64,000 nucleotides of DNA from Odontocerum albicorne (taxonomy: Eukaryota > Arthropoda > Insecta > Trichoptera > Odontoceridae). The stretch covers positions 3,308,215-3,372,214 of the forward strand of contig OX463844.1 of assembly GCA_949825065.1 (NCBI GenBank). The letters run 5' to 3'. The notes below the pieces were generated by a model. The model had not been told where the DNA came from. It was given only the letters and a program-made list of their open reading frames with translations, and did no database searches. Shown here piece by piece: positions 10,190 through 21,293 of this stretch; positions within the stretch are counted from its first letter, which is position 1, and each line of letters opens with the position of its first letter. The position numbers were made by a program, and so were the translations under genes.

Positions 10190-10557
10190 TACTGGGCCTC
10201 GTAGTTGAGGACCCCCTTGGCGTTCCAACGTCAATTCAGTCGGAAAACCAAGCTGTGCCTTGGAGTTTTTTCTATTTCTTTATGTGATTAAACCGTTGCA
10301 CACCAGCAAACTCACCGGCCACACCGCTGTACTGGATTTGAAAGCACACCGAAGTGAGACAATCGCTGAAGACCGGAATGCTTTCTCTTTCTTTTTTTGA
10401 AAGAATAGATATGAATTAAGTCATAGGTATACATATACTCCCGAAGACTGGGCGGAAAAAATACATGTGTCATTCGAAGAGAGTAACACAGTGCGGGGTT
10501 TGAACCAGCGACCTTCCGAATGGAAATCCAGTGCTTTACCGTACGGCCAAACATCTC
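10190..10557 (-). repeat. SINE-B copy 1 (tRNA-derived)
   Basis: On the minus strand the head reads TTTGGCCGTACGGTAAAGCA, then GGTTCAAACCCCGCACTG, an A-box/B-box arrangement. The body includes CCTATGACTTAATTCATATC, and the far end TTGACGTTGGAACGCCAAGG. Related copies are at 46985-47315 (minus) and 14375-14560 (plus). The 80-codon ORF across it is incidental. Confidence 0.75.
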
Positions 10558-10563
10558 ATTTGC

Positions 10564-10633
10564 TCAGGAGTATTCCATTAAAGTTGACCTTACAATGGTA
10601 TTGGTATGGTCAACTCCAATGGAATACTCCTGA
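10564..10633. repeat. 26-bp-arm hairpin beside (TA)n
   Basis: TCAGGAGTATTCCATT at 10564 is followed by an inverted copy ending at 10633. The arms, 10564-10589 and 10608-10633, match at 24 of 26 positions with an 18-nt loop. It sits between the SINE-B head and the (TA)n tract. Confidence 0.9.
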
Positions 10634-10636
10634 ACA

Positions 10637-11155
<519 letters not shown>

Positions 11156-11159
11156 ATTT

Positions 11160-11710
11160 ATATATTTAATAGTTTTATTGCAAATACAATCTGGCGGCCT
11201 TATTTCTCTTCCAACCAACCAGACCAACGTAAATTAAGCAAGTTACATGGTCGCATAAATAACTCAAATGAATATCCATCAACATGGAATACATAAACAT
11301 ATACGTGAGCATATGCGCACAAACCCCACAAAGATGGACAGTCACCCGAACATTCCTTTTCATGTAAAGTGAGATATTATCAGTCAAAGGAAAAGGAAGG
11401 GATGGTGGAGAGGAAAGGAAAAGAAAAATCAGGAATGAAACACGTTATTTTACTGACTTTTTAGAGTTTTTTCAGTCGCTTCTTTAAGCATGCCAAGGAC
11501 GGAGCGAGTCTTATATTGGTTTGTAACTGATTCCAGAGTCTCACTGCATGGACAGTAAAGGACGACGTAAAAAGAAGAGCGGTGAACTGGAAAGGCCAAT
11601 AAACAATATCTGTTTGAGCGTAGCGCTAATCCATGATTGGAAAAAAGCTGAAAATTTTCGCTGAGATAAGAAGGGTGTCGGAACAGTTAATGATATGTTA
11701 CAATAGATAT
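11160..11710 (-). pseudogene. LINE-D 3' end, 5'-truncated copy
   Basis: Read on the minus strand, the end of the reverse-transcriptase ORF (TLWNQL-like, then F-K-K-R-L-K-K) precedes a 3' UTR with an open 70-codon frame (11175-11387, beginning MTDNISLYMKRNVRVTVH). The 3' terminus is GGTTGGAAGAGAAATAAGG, then TTGCAATAAAACTATT. It matches copies at 22226-23040 and 42716-43130. Confidence 0.75.
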
Positions 11711-11819
11711 ATGTTGTGTATAATATATTATGTTGAAAAATTGTCAAAAGTATCAGAAATTTTATAACAATCATTTTGGCTCTATGTGGTACGGGATTTA
11801 TTGAGAAAGCCACCATTTG

Positions 11820-12639
11820 CCACCCGAGTGTCCAGCACGCATGTCAAATATACGAGCATCGGCCCTGAGCAAGATACGCGGTAGTGTTGAATGTTTCTCT
11901 GAATAGGGGAAAAATGTAATTAACAAAACTGATCATGTTTATTTTCATATAAAGTATTCGATATTTTTCTTAGCTATAGAGGGATGAAAAGATAATTTAT
12001 TATTATACCTTGGAAGTACCTTCGAAACAGATTTTTATTTAGTCTAAAAATATAGAATCTGATATTTGGAAGCATAAACGTTCAGCAGACAGGGAAGGAA
12101 TGTAAAGGATATTTGAGAATAATTTAAAGGTTAGTTTAAAATGTATTTCAAAGTTGATGCAGTATTGAGTTGGCTGAATTACTGGCCCACATTTTGAAGA
12201 AGTTAGTTTTCATCCCCAGGGCTGAAACGCGTCGGCTACATTTTGTGCTAACTCAACAGACAACTCCGAAAAATATTTCGAACTAGTGGAAAACAAGTTT
12301 GACAATCTTCGAACATATTTTGATGGGTTATTTTCAATTGTAACACAAAATTCTTAGAAAGTACGTTGGACATATTTCAGGTAAAATTTTCAGCAGTTAT
12401 TTCCGTTAGAAATTATACATTCGCCTTTTTCAATGACTGGCGAATCTCCCTTTTTTACAATGTATATTTTCCCAGCTACTTATTTATTTATTAATTAATT
12501 TATCAACGGTATAATGTACCTTGCAACAATATTTAAAAGACATGAGTAGAAAGTTGTAGGATACCTACCTAGTAAATAAATAATTGTCAAAATAATAAGT
12601 GAATTGTTAAAACACAAATAAATTAAATTAATTATTGTT
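11820..12639. other. Unassigned AT-rich stretch
   Basis: There is no ORF above 60 codons and no repeat match. TACGAGCA near 11849 is one base off the footprint 8-mer. Confidence 0.4.
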
Positions 12640-12920
12640 AATAATAAACATACAGGGTCAATGACCGACGTGATTGCTACACGTCAAGAACGGCGACAAT
12701 GTTTACTATTTTTGTAGTACCCGCGATTTGTCTAGCCATCTCTAAATATAAATAATTAACCTACCGCCAGTCCATGCGCCAGAGCGAGATAGAATATGTA
12801 TCGCGAACTGGTTCATTCATTGGTATAAATTGTCCGCACTCTGAGAAATAAACATATTCGTATTGTCATTCAGTCAACTGTCAAGACTTTGTTATTTATT
12901 TACCTGCTGTCCACTTATCG
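12640..12920 (+). other. Possible solo LTR or promoter-like segment
   Basis: TATAAATTG at about 12821, then AAATAAACA at about 12846, then TCAGTCAACTGTCAAGAC form a TATA, polyA-signal and R/U5-like succession reminiscent of insect Gypsy LTRs. I could not find matching ends or a target duplication, so the call is weak. Confidence 0.25.
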
Positions 12921-12922
12921 AT

Positions 12923-13138
12923 TTATATCCGCATTCCTGAGTCTATATTTATTGAAAACAAATCAAGATCATCATGACTTATAGAAATAAGCAATCCGCT
13001 ATATTGATGACTCTGTACGAGAAGTAACGCAGAATCAACTAAAACGAAGATAACGATGTCGATATCAAAATCATCAGCACGTCCTAATAGGACACACGCT
13101 ACAAAGATAACGACCATCGTTACAAAGTGTTCATTCAT
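12923..13138 (-). CDS. Hypothetical ORF with signal-peptide-like start
   Basis: The 71-codon ORF begins MNEHFVTMVVIFVACVLLGR, which resembles a secretory signal peptide (short polar n-region, hydrophobic core, small residues before an acidic segment ADDFDID). The remainder is also rather hydrophobic, and no cysteine pattern or known domain is visible. It could be a first exon or a chance ORF. Confidence 0.25.
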   Translation of the reverse strand: MNEHFVTMVVIFVACVLLGRADDFDIDIVIFVLVDSALLLVQSHQYSGLLISISHDDLDLFSINIDSGMRI

Positions 13139-13284
13139 TACAAAGACACGTATAAGAAAAAAACAAAATTCAAACGATAAGCATCACAACCCAATAAACA
13201 TTATTATATAATGATAAAAAATTATTAAAACTACACATAAGTATGCTTGTAAATACCTTATTCATCAGTGGTTGCTTGGTTGAG

Positions 13285-13812
13285 TGGCAGGACGTGGTTA
13301 AATACCTCGGCCTGCACCTCGACCAGCAACTGACGTGGAAACCCATCTGAATACCATCAGACAAGGGCATAGGGGCTATCAATTCGTTACTTCATCGACG
13401 CAGCTTCCTCTCACCCAAAAATAAGCTCCTTCATAAACCCCTTATTCGTCCTATTTTGACCTATGCTGCACCCGTTTGGGGTAGTGTGAGCAACATGGAT
13501 CACCTGAAACTCCAGCGATATCTTTTAACACCTATCCCAGAACAAACCTTACTCGACTTCACGCCGAACAAGTGGACTTGTTATTGCTAAATAATAAGTC
13601 ATAAGAATTGTTATCTAGTTATAAGTAGTGCGTAGGTGTCAATTATTTCTAAGAAATCATTTCTAAAAAAAATGACGTGTAGGAAAATAAGATTAAGTAA
13701 GTTCATAAATTATAATATATAAATAGGATTAATTAAGTAATAAATTTGTATATAGGTATAGCCTTGACAAATATTTGTACAAAATATTACTTTGTTTAAT
13801 AAAAAAAAGCTT
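13285..13812 (+). pseudogene. Jockey-type LINE 3' piece with 3' UTR
   Basis: Translation gives DVVKYLGLHLDQQLTWKP and, after a frame change, LIRPILTYAAPVWGSVSN. These are the post-catalytic YLG-x-x-LD-x-LTW and RP-x-LTYAAPVW motifs of Jockey reverse transcriptases. The 3' UTR from about 13590 (CTAAATAATAAGTCATAAG) to the AATAAAAAAAAG end near 13810 matches copies at 36095 (plus) and 57790-57955 (minus). Confidence 0.75.
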
Positions 13813-14374
13813 GTTCGTTCGTCAACATTCCATCTCAAATAGGAACCGTCTCAAGGCGGGCAGCCCACATCGTACCACTCCGAGCCTATAATAAAATTAA
13901 AATACATATAAAATATATTTATTATTTTCATTAGTAAATTTTATTTTAGACAAATTTTGTTTTTAATAGTTTTTATAAAATTTTAGTCTTGTAAACCAAA
14001 AAAGTAATTATTCATGTGGAAAAAAGGTAAAGTTGCATCCAAAAAAAATTATAGTAAAAAAATAAACAAATTCTATATTTAAGGGCAATCAACAGTCAAT
14101 ATCGACCACACCATCGCGAGATAATAAATAGAAAAAGAAATCAGAAGCAACTGAAAGCGAAGGCACCGATAAGGGGAAAAAGTTTTATCCTATGATCAAA
14201 CAATGCATCTAGATTGATGGATGCCAATGAATTTTTACAGAGACAGTCTATAAAACTATATATTTACATCATAAATACATAATTTTTTTTTATTTAAAAA
14301 TTTAAAAAAAAAACCCTTCAGCCACTTACGAAAAATTTAACATTTCATAAATTCAGCAATCAGCCTTATTTTAT
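13813..14374. other. Unassigned AT-rich stretch
   Basis: No repeat match or meaningful ORF was found. Confidence 0.4.
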
Positions 14375-14560
14375 AATTCAATCATCGTAAGGCTTTTGGT
14401 TCAAACCCCACGCTGTTACTCTCCTCGAACAACATAAAACAATTTTCCACCTAAATTCATGTGGCTTTGGTCATATATAGACTCAAAAAAAGGAAAAAAA
14501 AGGTGCCAATGTGCTCCTATTATCTCACGTCGTTGTGCCATCAGATACAGTACAGAGTTT
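14375..14560 (+). repeat. SINE-B copy 2, partial
   Basis: It starts in the B box (GGTTCAAACCCCACGCTG) and follows the copy at 10190-10557 through TTACTCTC and ATTATCTCACGTCG to CAGTACAG. It lacks the A box. Confidence 0.6.
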
Positions 14561-14949
14561 TCAATTCATATTGGAGACCTGAGGGAACTTATGAGACAAA
14601 CTGACTTTTTTTGGTCAGAATGCATATTTAAATTATTATAAGGTAAAAGACAGTTTAACCTGTTCACCACGTTAAAAATCAAATTCCACGAATCCTGTGC
14701 GCGGCACAATTTCAGCGTTTTTTAATTTCTAAGTTTAAACACATATTTTGTTTGGAACCACTGATATTTGATTACAACACCAAGTAAACATGACACTTTA
14801 GTAATTTTCTAATAATAAATAATAGTCATTACTCTTAAGGAGACTCATTAAATAAAGGAGATTAACTTAACATTACGTAAAATAAACAAAGGAATGCTAC
14901 GATCAAATCAATGCTTCATGACACTCACCCAATAAAATGCATATAGCAC

Positions 14950-15008
14950 TAGTAATGTTTATTTACGTAAGAGAGACTTAGTAATGTTTATTTACGTAAG
15001 AGAGACTC
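14950..15008. repeat. 29-bp direct duplication
   Basis: AGTAATGTTTATTTACGTAA begins at 14951 and again at 14980. Confidence 0.9.
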
Positions 15009-15009
15009 A

Positions 15010-15331
15010 TCGCAGGACTCGATCCGCGCGACAGGTCGTTAATGCTGGAAATATTGAGAAACCAAAAAAATTCGGCGCTCTGTTTATTCAACAATATCTC
15101 ATAAACTAATATATTATTTGACAAGGTTTTCAGAGATGTCGCTAGAATAAAGATTATTTTAAATTTTAGTTCAATTTTTATTCGGGTTTTGTGTCATTTT
15201 TTTTTAAGTATTTGTGATTTGAAACTTGGATTGTCGTCAGATCACAGGCGTTTGTGCTCCCCGCGGGGAACACGTTAATAACATTATGTTTTTATTCGAT
15301 TTAAACTATTGGTTTCTCTTTTCCAAATATA
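15010..15331. other. Unassigned
   Basis: AT-rich, with no ORF. It may be the upstream part of the unknown element whose right flank resembles 44779-44812. Confidence 0.35.
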
Positions 15332-15616
15332 AGCGTTTTGACCCATTATTTAACAAAGCGTTGACGAAATTCATTATTTAACACATTATTTAACAAAGCG
15401 TTGACGAAATTCATTATTTAACACATTATTTAACAAAGCGTTGACGAAATTCACGTTTTGACACATTATTTAACAAAGTGTTGACGAAATTCACGTTTTG
15501 ACACATTATTTAACAAAGCGTTGACGAAATTCACGTTTTGACACATTATTTAACAAAGCGTTGACGAAATTCACGTTTTGACACATTATTTAACAAAGCG
15601 TTGACGAAATTCACGC
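15332..15616. repeat. 40-bp tandem repeat, about 7 copies
   Basis: CATTATTTAACAAAGCGTTG recurs every 40 bp from about 15343 to 15583. The first units use CATTATTTAAC and the later ones CACGTTTTGAC in the linker, showing two variant blocks. The right flank (CACGCCTCTAGAGTAGAATA) resembles CACACCTCCAGAGTGGAATA near 44786. Confidence 0.95.
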
Positions 15617-15889
15617 CTCTAGAGTAGAATACCCTTTTAAGCGAAGACGATTTTTTTTAACACTTGTAACGGTAATGGATAATTGTGTGCATGCTATTCA
15701 ACTTCAGCAAGTGACCAATTTAGAAAGACTGAATACAATTTTCTGGCTATTAAATGTACCATGACGGATTGCCTCGATCTGCTGCAGATTTTAACACTCA
15801 GATTAATGTAATTCCATAGCATTCTTTAAGTTATGAATAGTTTACAAGAAAGCTACAAAAAATACATATAAATAAAAAAATGTAGATCT

Positions 15890-15960
15890 GAAGTGGAAAA
15901 TTTGTCCAGAAATTGGTACCACTGAGAACCGAACCCAAAACGCCAGTTTTATTAGCTATA
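15890..15960 (-). repeat. tRNA-like SINE head fragment
   Basis: On the minus strand a GGGTTCGGTTCTCAG B-box-like word follows AGCTAATAAAACTGGCG. It is short and could not be placed in SINE-A or SINE-B with certainty. Confidence 0.4.
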
Positions 15961-16009
15961 CTTCAGAAAATGTAGGATGGGTCCTGCGACGTTTTGAACG
16001 TCATGTCTC

Positions 16010-16262
16010 AAAGGGATGGGGATAAAATCGTTTTTTTTTTTACAAATCGAATCGTTTTTTTATAAATCGAAAAATTGTTTTTCTCTAAACTGACGTTTTA
16101 ATTCCTAATTTTGATCATACTGACTTTCTAATGTATTGTATGTTTGTATCTATGTTTCAATGGGCGAAGATCCACTATGAATTAATACTAATTACGAACA
16201 TTTAATTTTAGGTATAAAAAAATCGAAAATCCAATTATCGTACTATATACCCCATCTCTATC
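16010..16262. mobile_element. Candidate MITE with GGGATGGGG ends
   Basis: The left end, AGGGATGGGGATAAAATCG, resembles the complement of the right end, AGAGATGGGGTATATAGTAC. ATCGAAAA words lie near both sides. The form resembles short hAT elements with AGAGATGGG ends, but no clear 8-bp duplication is visible. Confidence 0.4.
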
Positions 16263-17039
16263 CAATGCAGACTAACGTAGTGACTTTTGACAAACGTCAC
16301 CAAATATTATTTGATTTTAACAAACTGCCACATTTTTGCTAATTTGTAATAAGGTGAATTAATTTGTTATTATTGTTAGTTTTATGTAGTGTATTTACCT
16401 AAATAACTTGCTATTTATTAGAATCAAGGCTTATATTAAAGATGATAAAATAATTAAAATTACTGAACGTCGTTACAAGGTTGTATTGAGGCAAATTTGT
16501 GAACTGTCACAGGAACCGTGCTACAATTTCTGAAGTATAACACATTCACGCAGACAGTTGTTTAAATTACTCTTGTTATTCGTAAAATAAAATTTCGTGA
16601 TAAATCCAACTTTTGTATTAAGCGATATTTTTATGTTATTTTATCATTAGATATTCCTAAAAATTCTATACTTTATTTCCAAAAAAAAAAGACAAGAAAC
16701 ATTCAATCTCCCAGCTCCGTGCGCCGTCTCTTCCGGATTTCCTACTCCTCATTTTTTTCCTCTCACAAGAGATTGCCCAACTTAACACTCCTCTCACGTC
16801 TTCGCTCTTCACTATCTGATCTGTTTATTTATGCCGTGTCCTTGTTATGGATAACATGTATAATTACTGAGAGGCTGCCTGAGGACCACGATATTTAGTT
16901 AAGTGTCCCTGTTTCCTTTGGGATTTGGAGTAAGCTTGTTTGTAAATCACGCTATGGAGGGAAGTTATGTAAGCTTAAAGTGATTTCAATACTTCTCAAA
17001 TATTTTTTCTTTATTTAAACCGGCATCTTTTTTGTCCTA
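16263..17039. other. Unassigned; pyrimidine-rich patch at 16700-16830
   Basis: AT-rich, with a CT-rich stretch around 16700-16830. No ORF or repeat match was found. Confidence 0.4.
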
Positions 17040-18600
17040 ATTTATTTAAGGGATGTTGCTAAAGAATGTGAACATCTTCATAAGTTGGTGATCACGGTTG
17101 AGGGAAGGCGAGTAAAAGGAAGCTGTAATATAAGATGGATGGATCTAATAACTTAGTTAATAACATATAATCATATTTAAATGCTGCATTCAGTGTAGCC
17201 CCGGACCGAGAGGGGTGGAGACATTGACCCACCAAGTGTCAACAAGACTTATTGGAAACCAGCATGGCTTTTTGCCAAAACGATCGACTGTTACCAACCT
17301 TCTCTCTCTCACACAACAGATTGCGTCAAACTTAGACGAACTTTCACAAACGGACGTAATATATACAGACTTTCAGAAAGCTTTCGACAAAGTTGATCAC
17401 GATATATTACTTAAGAAAATGCACAAACTTGGCTTCAGCGATAATCTAATTGGATTATTTGCATCTTACCTAAAAGAAAGATCTCAATACGTAACAATCC
17501 GTAACAAGTCTTCTGTGGAATTTATCGCAAGATCTGGTATACCACAAGGATCCAATTTAGGTCCCCTACTATTCCTCATATTAATAGACGACATTCAGAA
17601 TTCCATAAGTCACTCGACATGTTTATTGTTCGCTGACGACTTGAAAATATTCAAAAAGATCAATTCACCTCACGACTGTGCACAGTTACAACAGGACCTA
17701 GACTCCCTAGTCTCCTGGAGTGAGCAAAATCATCTTCTGTTCAACATTAACAAATGTGTCTGTGTATCTTATAGTCGATCGTTTTCACCAATCCACCATC
17801 AGTATACTATACAGGGAGTGGCACTAAACAGAGTTTCTGAATTCAAGGATTTGGGCGTAACCTTCGATGTCGGACTCACGTTCGTTAACCATGTCTCACG
17901 TTTGATATCGGACTGTTACAAACTACTCGGTTTTGTAATGAGAATATCAAGAGAATTTAACAGCACCGATATCCTCCGAAACTTATATAATTATCTAATT
18001 AGAACCAAATTAGAATATGCATCTACGGTTTGGGCTCCTCACCAGCTCAAATATAAAAACAATATAGAACAAATACAAAAAAAAATCCTCAGATATCTAT
18101 GGTACAGAACAAAGGGCGATTACCCAAAATATGCTCACCATGCCGAACTTCTCACGGTGTGTAACTATAGAAGCCTCGAAACAAGAAGGCAGGAATCCAT
18201 TGCGATATTCCTAATAAAGGTTTTCCAAGGTTCCTTTAACTGTCCCGCGATTCTAGAAGCACTAAGTTTATATGTACCCAATAAATATAGCCGTGCAAGG
18301 AATCACCCTCTGTTCTACATACCAACTTACAGGACGAATATCATGGCTAAACACTCAGTCACGCGTGGTATAGAGATATTGAACCAACTGAATGACACGG
18401 TTGATATATTCTCGGTACCGTCTAGCAGTATGAGAAGAATCCTGGCTGATATTATTCCTAACGAATAAGCTAACGCTAGAAGCAAACCCTCTTTGTGTAA
18501 CAGGAGAAATCCGTGCAAAGTGGATAAAAAAAAAAAAAAAAAAAAAAAATGTGGTGCGCCAAGTTCGAGACAATGCAGAAGACTATGGCCCTTAGCATTG
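17040..18600 (+). pseudogene. RTE-like LINE tail split by a nested LINE
   Basis: Before the insert, translation gives RRVKGSCNIRWMDLIT-like residues and then NAAFSVAPDREGWR. After the insert the same frame continues HVVRQVRDNAEDYGP and stops. Removing roughly 17219-18548 restores a continuous RTE-type tail ending, which locates the insertion inside the codons after DREGW. Confidence 0.7.
17215..18468 (+). pseudogene. Jockey/CR1-type LINE reverse transcriptase, 5'-truncated
   Basis: A 417-codon uninterrupted ORF. RT motifs in order: HGFLPKRSTVTNLL (about residue 19), IYTDFQKAFDKVDH (motif A, about 49), GIPQGSNLGPLLFLILIDDI (B, about 110), LLFADDLKIF (C, catalytic FADD, about 137), LLFNINKC (D) and LGVTFD (E). 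A C-terminal LEYASTVWAPHQ and a RGIEILNQ segment follow. The endonuclease and most of the fingers are missing, so it is a dead 5'-truncated copy despite the open frame; the start at 17215 is merely the first ATG-like codon near the junction. A run of 22-24 A ends it at about 18549. Fragments of the same family lie at 35105 and in the satellite at 53222. Confidence 0.92.
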
Positions 18601-18840
18601 AGCACGCGATGTAGTAGATTTTTTTGACAACGAATATCACTTGGACAATGTTAAATCTGAAGGGGTTTTTTTTTAATCGGGGTGATTAATAAGAATATCG
18701 AACATTTATTTGTGATGATCCATCACTCAGGAGGTAAAAATGTAAAAAAGCATTACTCTTTGATGCTATATACCTCTAAGTGTAAACTTGGGTATCAACT
18801 CACAATCGTCAACGAAGTTGAACTATTTGTAGCTATTTAC
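18601..18840. other. Unassigned
   Basis: No feature was recognised between the LINE tail and the hAT MITE. Confidence 0.4.
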
Positions 18841-19254
18841 CAGCGGCGGCTGGTCTAGAGGTGCGTTGGTGCGCTGAACCGGAGATATAATTCGTAATAA
18901 TTAAAATATATGTTCGCAAGCATGACTTCCAAAAATGTTAAATATTTATTTAGAATAAATATGTATAAGAATTCTGACTAATAGTACGAGTATTTTTATT
19001 TAAATGAAAATTAAAAAAAAATGAAAGTAAAATTTAATAAAAATATAATATTCCTTTCAAATTGACCGGCCAAGTTTGCCAATACTACCGGAGCAATCTC
19101 CAATACGCACCAGACGGAAACGCAAATCCATATAGGGCAGACAGAGAGAGAGACATACAGTAAACCGCAAGACTGCGATATTTCATATTCGCTCAGCGTC
19201 TCGAAGTGCGTTGGAGCTCAGCGCATTAACGCACCTCGGGACCAGCCGCCGTTG
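18841..19254. mobile_element. hAT MITE with long TIRs and 8-bp TSD
   Basis: The left end is CAGCGGCGGCTGGTCTAGAG and the right end, complemented, CAACGGCGGCTGGTCCCGAG. The inverted match runs about 37 bp (roughly 32 identities). Flanks are CTATTTAC (18833-18840) and CTAGTTAC (19255-19262), 7 of 8. At 414 bp it is non-coding. It carries TACGAGTA at 18985. Confidence 0.9.
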
Positions 19255-19502
19255 CTAGTTACCCTAGATTTTATTTGTGGCTTATTATTCAAACATTTTT
19301 TATTTTCATTCTCAATTATTTTTTTCTATTTGTTATTACTTCTGACAATTTTAGTTCGAGATAAAGAACATGTGCGCAATGTTGATGAAATAATGTATGT
19401 CACCATTATTTCACATTTGTTTGCAAATATTACTTTTTCTAGTTTTAAATGGCGATTATGTTAGAAGTATATCTTAGTTTCTGACTAAATTATTTTCCCC
19501 GG
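19255..19502 (+). other. Unassigned; 70-codon hydrophobic ORF
   Basis: The ORF 19252-19464 is Phe/Leu-rich from T-rich DNA and has no motif, so it is probably chance. Confidence 0.3.
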
Positions 19503-19768
19503 ATTAGTTATGAAGCACAATGCATCAGTTTCTTTACAATATTAGTTAAGAAACACAATGCATCAGTTTCTTTACAATATTAGTTATGAAACACAATGCA
19601 TCAGTTTCTTTACAATATTAGTTAAGAAACACAATGCATCAGTTTCTTTACAATATTAGTTATGAAACACAATGCATCAGTTTCTTTACAATATTAGTTA
19701 CGAAACACAATGCATCAGTTTCTTTACAATATTAGTTATAAAACACAATGCATCAGTTTCTTTACAAT
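19503..19768. repeat. 38-bp tandem repeat, 7 copies
   Basis: ATTAGTTATGAAACACAATG recurs at 19503, 19541, 19579, 19617, 19655, 19693 and 19731. The base after ATTAGTTA varies (T, A or C), with two variants alternating in the first units. Confidence 0.95.
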
Positions 19769-19971
19769 ATTTTAGCACTGTGGTCAAAGGAAACACTGTT
19801 ATTTATGAGCACGTGTGTAATAATTTATACCAACATTTAAGATAGTATAATATCTATGTCGACATTTCGAACAATGAATGGAATGATCGAGAATTTTCCT
19901 AGTGCATATCGATAGTTTAAGGTTGGTTTAACTATTTCATATAAAAATAACTATAGTTTTATTGTTAACAG

Positions 19972-20059
19972 GGGTACGTGTGCCCGCCCAAAAGCTTCCA
20001 AAGTCAGGTAGGGCGAAGAATATTGTTGACGATAAAACAAGTTCACAGCAAGCTCTTTT
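19972..20059 (+). CDS. Candidate host exon, internal (88 bp)
   Basis: It is preceded by TTTTATTGTTAACAG (acceptor at 19970-19971) and followed by GTAAGTAACT (donor at 20060). Only one of the three frames looks protein-like: RVPAQKLPKSGRAKNIVDDK then TSSQQAL. It is more GC-rich than its surroundings and belongs to no repeat seen here. Two bases remain at its 3' end, which fits the phase of the next candidate exon. Function not recognised. Confidence 0.4.
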
Positions 20060-20417
20060 GTAAGTAACTAACTACAATTAATTGCTCAATATTTAGAGAT
20101 TTGAAGATTATCGATTATTTTTTATATATATTAATGATCCATTCTGGTTGAATTTGGATGAAAACAAGAGTTGAAAAAACATTCAAATACTATATGTTAT
20201 ATTTTTGTCCATGAATAACTCCCAACTTAATAATGAAGAACTGATATAATTTCTATCATTTAATTCACAGCTTATTCCTTGCAACTGTAAAAAATATAAA
20301 TTCCCAAAATAAAGAAAAAATATTACAAAACAACTTTTTCCCCATCTCAAAGTGGCAACACTTGTATTTGTGCTAGGAGAACTTTTTTTTAAAAAATCTT
20401 TGCTTTTATTTTTCTAG

Positions 20418-20517
20418 AAAACAATTCGGTCATACCGTTATATTTCGTAAAGAGAAACATTTTTCGTTACGAACGACAAATCTCAACCGAGAAACACACA
20501 AGTGTACGAGCCTATAG
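20418..20517 (+). CDS. Candidate host exon, terminal (100 bp with stop)
   Basis: A polypyrimidine tract and TTTTTCTAG acceptor (20416-20417) precede it. Using the two leftover bases from 20058-20059, the frame reads KQFGHTVIFRKEKHFSLRTT, then NLNRETHKCTSL, then TAG at 20515-20517. The implied intron, 20060-20417, is 358 bp with GT-AG ends. The C terminus is basic and has no domain I recognise. A polyA signal is not close; the nearest AATAAA is at about 20827. Confidence 0.38.
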
Positions 20518-21119
20518 GCCGGGCCTTATAATCCCGCCTTGATGCCGAAATAGGGAAAAGTTTTGCAAGTTAGGATGTCAAGGCTCATTTAAAATTTTAT
20601 TGCTGTCGTTTTTTTAAAAAGAAAGTTCATAAGTTTTTTTTTCTCTTATCGCATTATTTATTTCCGGCGTGTGTGAAAGATTTTAACGAGATTATTTGTG
20701 CTTCCATAGCTGCTACAGCCATTACAACTTTTGCAAGGACCTCTCCATTCAATTGTACGAGGATATTTATATGTTTGTAATTTATGAGGTCTGTTTTTGA
20801 TTAATTCTCCAACTTTTTGAGAAAGTAATAAAAATTATACGACAAGAAAATGCTAATTTTTTGGACAGAAATCATGCCTCCTCCACTCTCAGTAATATGT
20901 CAACTAGAGTCGATATAAGATGTGTTGTTTCGTTTAATTTTGAAATGTTAAAAATTCAATATCATGCCGTAATAAAGTCTCCTTAAAAAGAACGGCATAG
21001 CCCGGCAGCAATCAATGATTTTTAATTTCTGTCTACGGAAAAAAATCCGGCAGCAGACAATTTTTTATAAAATTTTATTTAAATATGTAGAACGATAAAT
21101 TAAGGAAGACTATCAAAAC
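20518..21119. other. Unassigned; possible 3' UTR of the candidate exons
   Basis: AT-rich, with no repeat match. An AATAAA at about 20827 could serve as polyadenylation signal if the exons are real. Confidence 0.3.
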
Positions 21120-21293
21120 AAATATATAGGGTGAATTGAGTAGAAGGTGTGGATAAGAAAGATCGAGGAAAGTAAAGTTAGATCAAGTATATGATTTTTT
21201 AAAAGAAAGAAAAGTAAAAAGTCTGAAAAGTCGTAGAATTTGTATGAGAAGGCGTAGGATTGGTGAAAAATGTGTGTAGTCATAGAACGTAAA
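21120..21293 (+). pseudogene. LINE-T tail before 46-bp array
   Basis: GTAGAAGGTGTGGATAAGAA, then TTAGATCAAGTATATGATTT and AAAAGTCTGAAAAG follow the LINE-T tail pattern of the copies at 9060 and 61256. The family's TGTGTGTCGAGATAG word appears to be the seed of the array that follows. Confidence 0.6.
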
